From CAUSKK01 sp963532425 (GTDB taxonomy: Bacteria > Pseudomonadota > Gammaproteobacteria > Cardiobacteriales > Cardiobacteriaceae), in contig CAUSKK010000007.1 in the NCBI GenBank assembly GCA_963532425.1, forward strand, positions 38,246 to 102,245: a stretch of DNA of 64,000 nucleotides, given 5' to 3'. Each line of letters opens with the position of its first letter. The stretch's first letter is position 1. The notes below the pieces were generated by a model. That model made no database searches. It was not told the origin of the DNA and worked only from the letters and a program-made list of their open reading frames with translations. The position numbers were made by a program, and so were the translations under genes. Shown here one piece after another: positions 62,212 through 64,000 of the stretch.

Positions 62212-62954
62212 TGGCCAATGCCAAATATCAGGCCATTGAAAACCGGCGCCGGGCCCGGCGGCTGCTGGTGCAGAGCCTCTACCGCTGGCAAATCAGCGGC
62301 GAAAGCCAGACGGAAATCCTGGCCTACCGGCTGGAGGACCCCCGGGCCGGGCCCATCGACGAGTTCTATTTTCGCGAGGCTCTGAACACCATCATGGGCC
62401 ACAGCGACGAGCTTGACGAGCGCCTGCAGCCGTTCAGCCGCCGGGAAATGGGCCAGCTGGACCCGGTGGAACGGGCCATTCTCTGGGTCGCCAGCTATGA
62501 GCTGTCCACCCGCCGCGACATTCCGGAGAAGGTGGCCATCAACGAGGCCATCGAGCTGGCCAAGGCCTTCGGCGCCGAAGAAAGCTATAAATTTATCAAT
62601 GGGTTGCTGGATAAATTTAACCAGGCCCGGCCCACGCCGCTGGTGCAGGTGCTGGCCCTGGACAATGCCGAACGGGACCCGGCCAGCGCCGCCATTGGCG
62701 CTCAGACGCCGGCCGCTGAGGCCAACGATGCTGCCGATGCCGATGCGACCCCCGGCCACAATGGCCCGCCACCGGCTGCCGCCAGCGCTGATGCCAACGC
62801 CAACGCCAACGCCAACGCCAACGCCAACGCCAACGCCAACGCCAACGCTGGTGCTGGTGCTGGTGCTGGTGCTGGTGCTGGTGCTGGTGCCACCCCGGCC
62901 GGCGACGCCGGCCCCGCCCCGGACGCCCAGCCTAGCCCCAATCCCTCCCTCTAA
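62211..62954 (+). CDS. nusB: Transcription antitermination protein NusB with a low-complexity tail
   Basis: RNA-binding protein that with NusE binds boxA in rRNA transcripts. Residues 1-150 are a normal NusB: RRRARRLLVQSLYRWQISGE, MGQLDPVERAILWVASYEL, IPEKVAINEAIELAKAFGAE and SYKFINGLLDKF. A tail of about 95 residues follows, made largely of Ala-Asn and Ala-Gly dipeptide repeats, unlike the 139-residue E. coli protein. The tail is encoded by pure hexanucleotide repeats. Start ATG overlaps the ribH stop. Confidence 0.92.
   Translation: MANAKYQAIENRRRARRLLVQSLYRWQISGESQTEILAYRLEDPRAGPIDEFYFREALNTIMGHSDELDERLQPFSRREMGQLDPVERAILWVASYELSTRRDIPEKVAINEAIELAKAFGAEESYKFINGLLDKFNQARPTPLVQVLALDNAERDPASAAIGAQTPAAEANDAADADATPGHNGPPPAAASADANANANANANANANANANAGAGAGAGAGAGAGATPAGDAGPAPDAQPSPNPSL
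62793..62888. repeat. Hexanucleotide microsatellite in nusB: nine GCCAAC then seven GCTGGT
   Basis: Positions 62793-62846 are nine perfect GCCAAC units (Ala-Asn) and 62847-62888 seven perfect GCTGGT units (Ala-Gly). Perfect uniformity implies active slippage. Since the unit is six bases, length changes alter the tail but not the frame. Confidence 0.95.
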
Positions 62955-62959
62955 ACCCG

Positions 62960-62982
62960 GCCCCTCCTTGAGGGGCTTTTTT
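62960..62982 (+). terminator. Intrinsic terminator after nusB
   Basis: GCCCCTC, loop CTT and GAGGGGC (62960-62976) form a 7-bp stem followed directly by six T. It lies six bases after the nusB stop. Confidence 0.85.
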
Positions 62983-64000
62983 ATGCCCAGCCCTGGCGTA
63001 GCAAGAGGCCACAGGGTGGCGCCGCCAGCGCTTCGCTCAAAGGCGGCATTAGAAGAAATAGTCCCGGACGAAGCGCTTCGCCGAGGCCGATTGGGTAACC
63101 CGGCGGCCGCCGCTGGCATAGCGAAGCGCTTCGCTGGGAAAAGGCCTGTGGCAATGAAGCGCTTCGGTTTCTGCGCCTTCCCAATGGGAAGCGCTCCCCC
63201 TTTCCTTTGCTAGGAAGCGCTTCCTGGGTTTGAAGTCTCTCGCTGTAGCTCTAAGACTGAAGCGCTTCGGTTTAACTAGACCACCCGGCCGAAGCGCTCC
63301 CCTCCGAGAGCTAACGAAGCGCTTCCACCTGGGCCCAGTCGGAAAACCTCCGACGGTAAATGCGGGGCAGGAAAAGGAAGCGCTTCGGCTGGGACAGAAC
63401 GGCGGAATCCTTCCTTCGTGGCTTTCTTGTGGGAAGCGCTTCATTTGAAACCGGCCAGCGGACCGAAGCGCTTCGTTTCCCAAGATCAGGACAAACCGAA
63501 GCGCTTCGCCGGGGAAAGTCTTGGGAAAGTGAAGCGCTCCCCCTTGGGGCGCCCGATGACGATTGCTCAACCATTCGGCACCGGAGCAATTCAGACAGAA
63601 GCGCTTCGGCCCTCCCGGCCTCCGGAGCGGAAGCGCTTCTTCCTACCTTCCCTCTGCCGGATAAAACCTCTTTCAGCACAACCGGCCACCCGAAACGCTT
63701 CAATCCCAACTCCGTTTTTATGACTTATAAAGGGGGGAAGTGTTTCCCACTGGCCATTCAGAACGAAGCGCTTCCTTCTCGCCACCGGCAAATGGGGGGA
63801 GCGCTTCCCTTCTTAAACCAAAGCGTTTCGGCTGGGTCATCAGGCCAGCGACCGGAGAGGCATCAGCCACTGGCCCCAAGGGAAGCGCTTCCTTCGGCCA
63901 AGGCTATTTCTACCAAACCCGGCCCGACAGGGATTTAGGAAACTGGCCACAACCATTGGCCGACAGTCCGAAGCGCTTCGGCAAGTGGGAAAGCAACTAG
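62983..64000. repeat. Intergenic palindrome array 4, no gene, continues to the window edge
   Basis: One kilobase without a supportable gene. I read 15 exact GAAGCGCTTC copies between 63070 and 63979, and several variants (GAAACGCTTC, GAAGTGTTTC, GGAGCGCTTC). Spacing is about 30-130 bp. As in array 3, the spacers are mostly unrelated to each other. The array reaches the right edge of the window. Confidence 0.9.

Overview
This window comes from a GC-rich gammaproteobacterium. Gene content and order (mlaFEDCB-ibaG-murA, tamAB, a trpF/accD/folC/SPOR/cvpA/metZ block, pilSR, the pilGHIJ-chpA-chpC twitching chemosensory cluster) fit that class. A member of the Cardiobacteriaceae is my best guess, but this is inference: no rRNA or other phylogenetic marker was compared. 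Nearly everything is chromosomal housekeeping; I see no phage, transposase, integrase, rRNA, tRNA or CRISPR array.

Layout. 1-4306 (minus): dadA, a small ORF, cstA-type transporter and the start of pepD. 4307-5912: gene-free array of a 10-bp palindrome. 5913-19981 (minus): YgdI/R-type lipoprotein, metF, murJ, tamA, tamB, EVE-domain protein, mlaFEDCB, ibaG, murA. 20075-21325 (plus): rhlB, followed by a second small palindrome array. 21810-29923 (minus): glutaredoxin-like protein, unknown membrane protein, DUF971 protein with a fourfold repeated 5' end, HAD phosphatase, murB, pilR, pilS, rsmE. 29976-41282 (plus): xth, rhodanese, ctp protease, trpF, trpB, trpA, accD, folC, SPOR protein, cvpA, metZ, gor. 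41283-43482: the longest palindrome array. 43483-46123: small membrane protein (plus), class I Fic toxin with antitoxin, accA (minus). 46133-60213 (minus): chpC, a 3638-residue chpA, pilJ-like receptor, pilI, pilH, pilG; then ruvX. 60748-62954 (plus): trxB, ribH, nusB. 62955-64000: a fourth palindrome array.

The most striking signal is the perfect palindrome GAAGCGCTTC. I count roughly 130 exact copies by eye, against well under one expected by chance. It packs four intergenic arrays at about one copy per 50-75 bp and is scattered through coding sequence, where its three frames read as EAL, KRF and (G/x)SAS. Two neighbouring copies form a hairpin, and at one place (21344-21370) such a pair plus a T-run makes an intrinsic terminator. 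A second theme is tandem duplication at gene edges: 38 bp at the mlaF/mlaE junction, 101 bp repeating the tamA 3' end, four 137-bp copies of the 5' end of the DUF971 gene, and a decayed copy of the gor 3' end. A third is expansion of low-complexity repeats inside proteins, above all in ChpA and in the tail of NusB.

Functionally, the window combines envelope maintenance (Mla lipid transport, TamAB, MurA/MurB/MurJ), type IV pilus regulation (PilSR, Pil-Chp), tryptophan, methionine and fatty-acid precursor synthesis, and thiol redox (Gor, TrxB, glutaredoxin-like). Positions of starts were chosen from ribosome-binding sites and family alignment from memory; no database search was possible.
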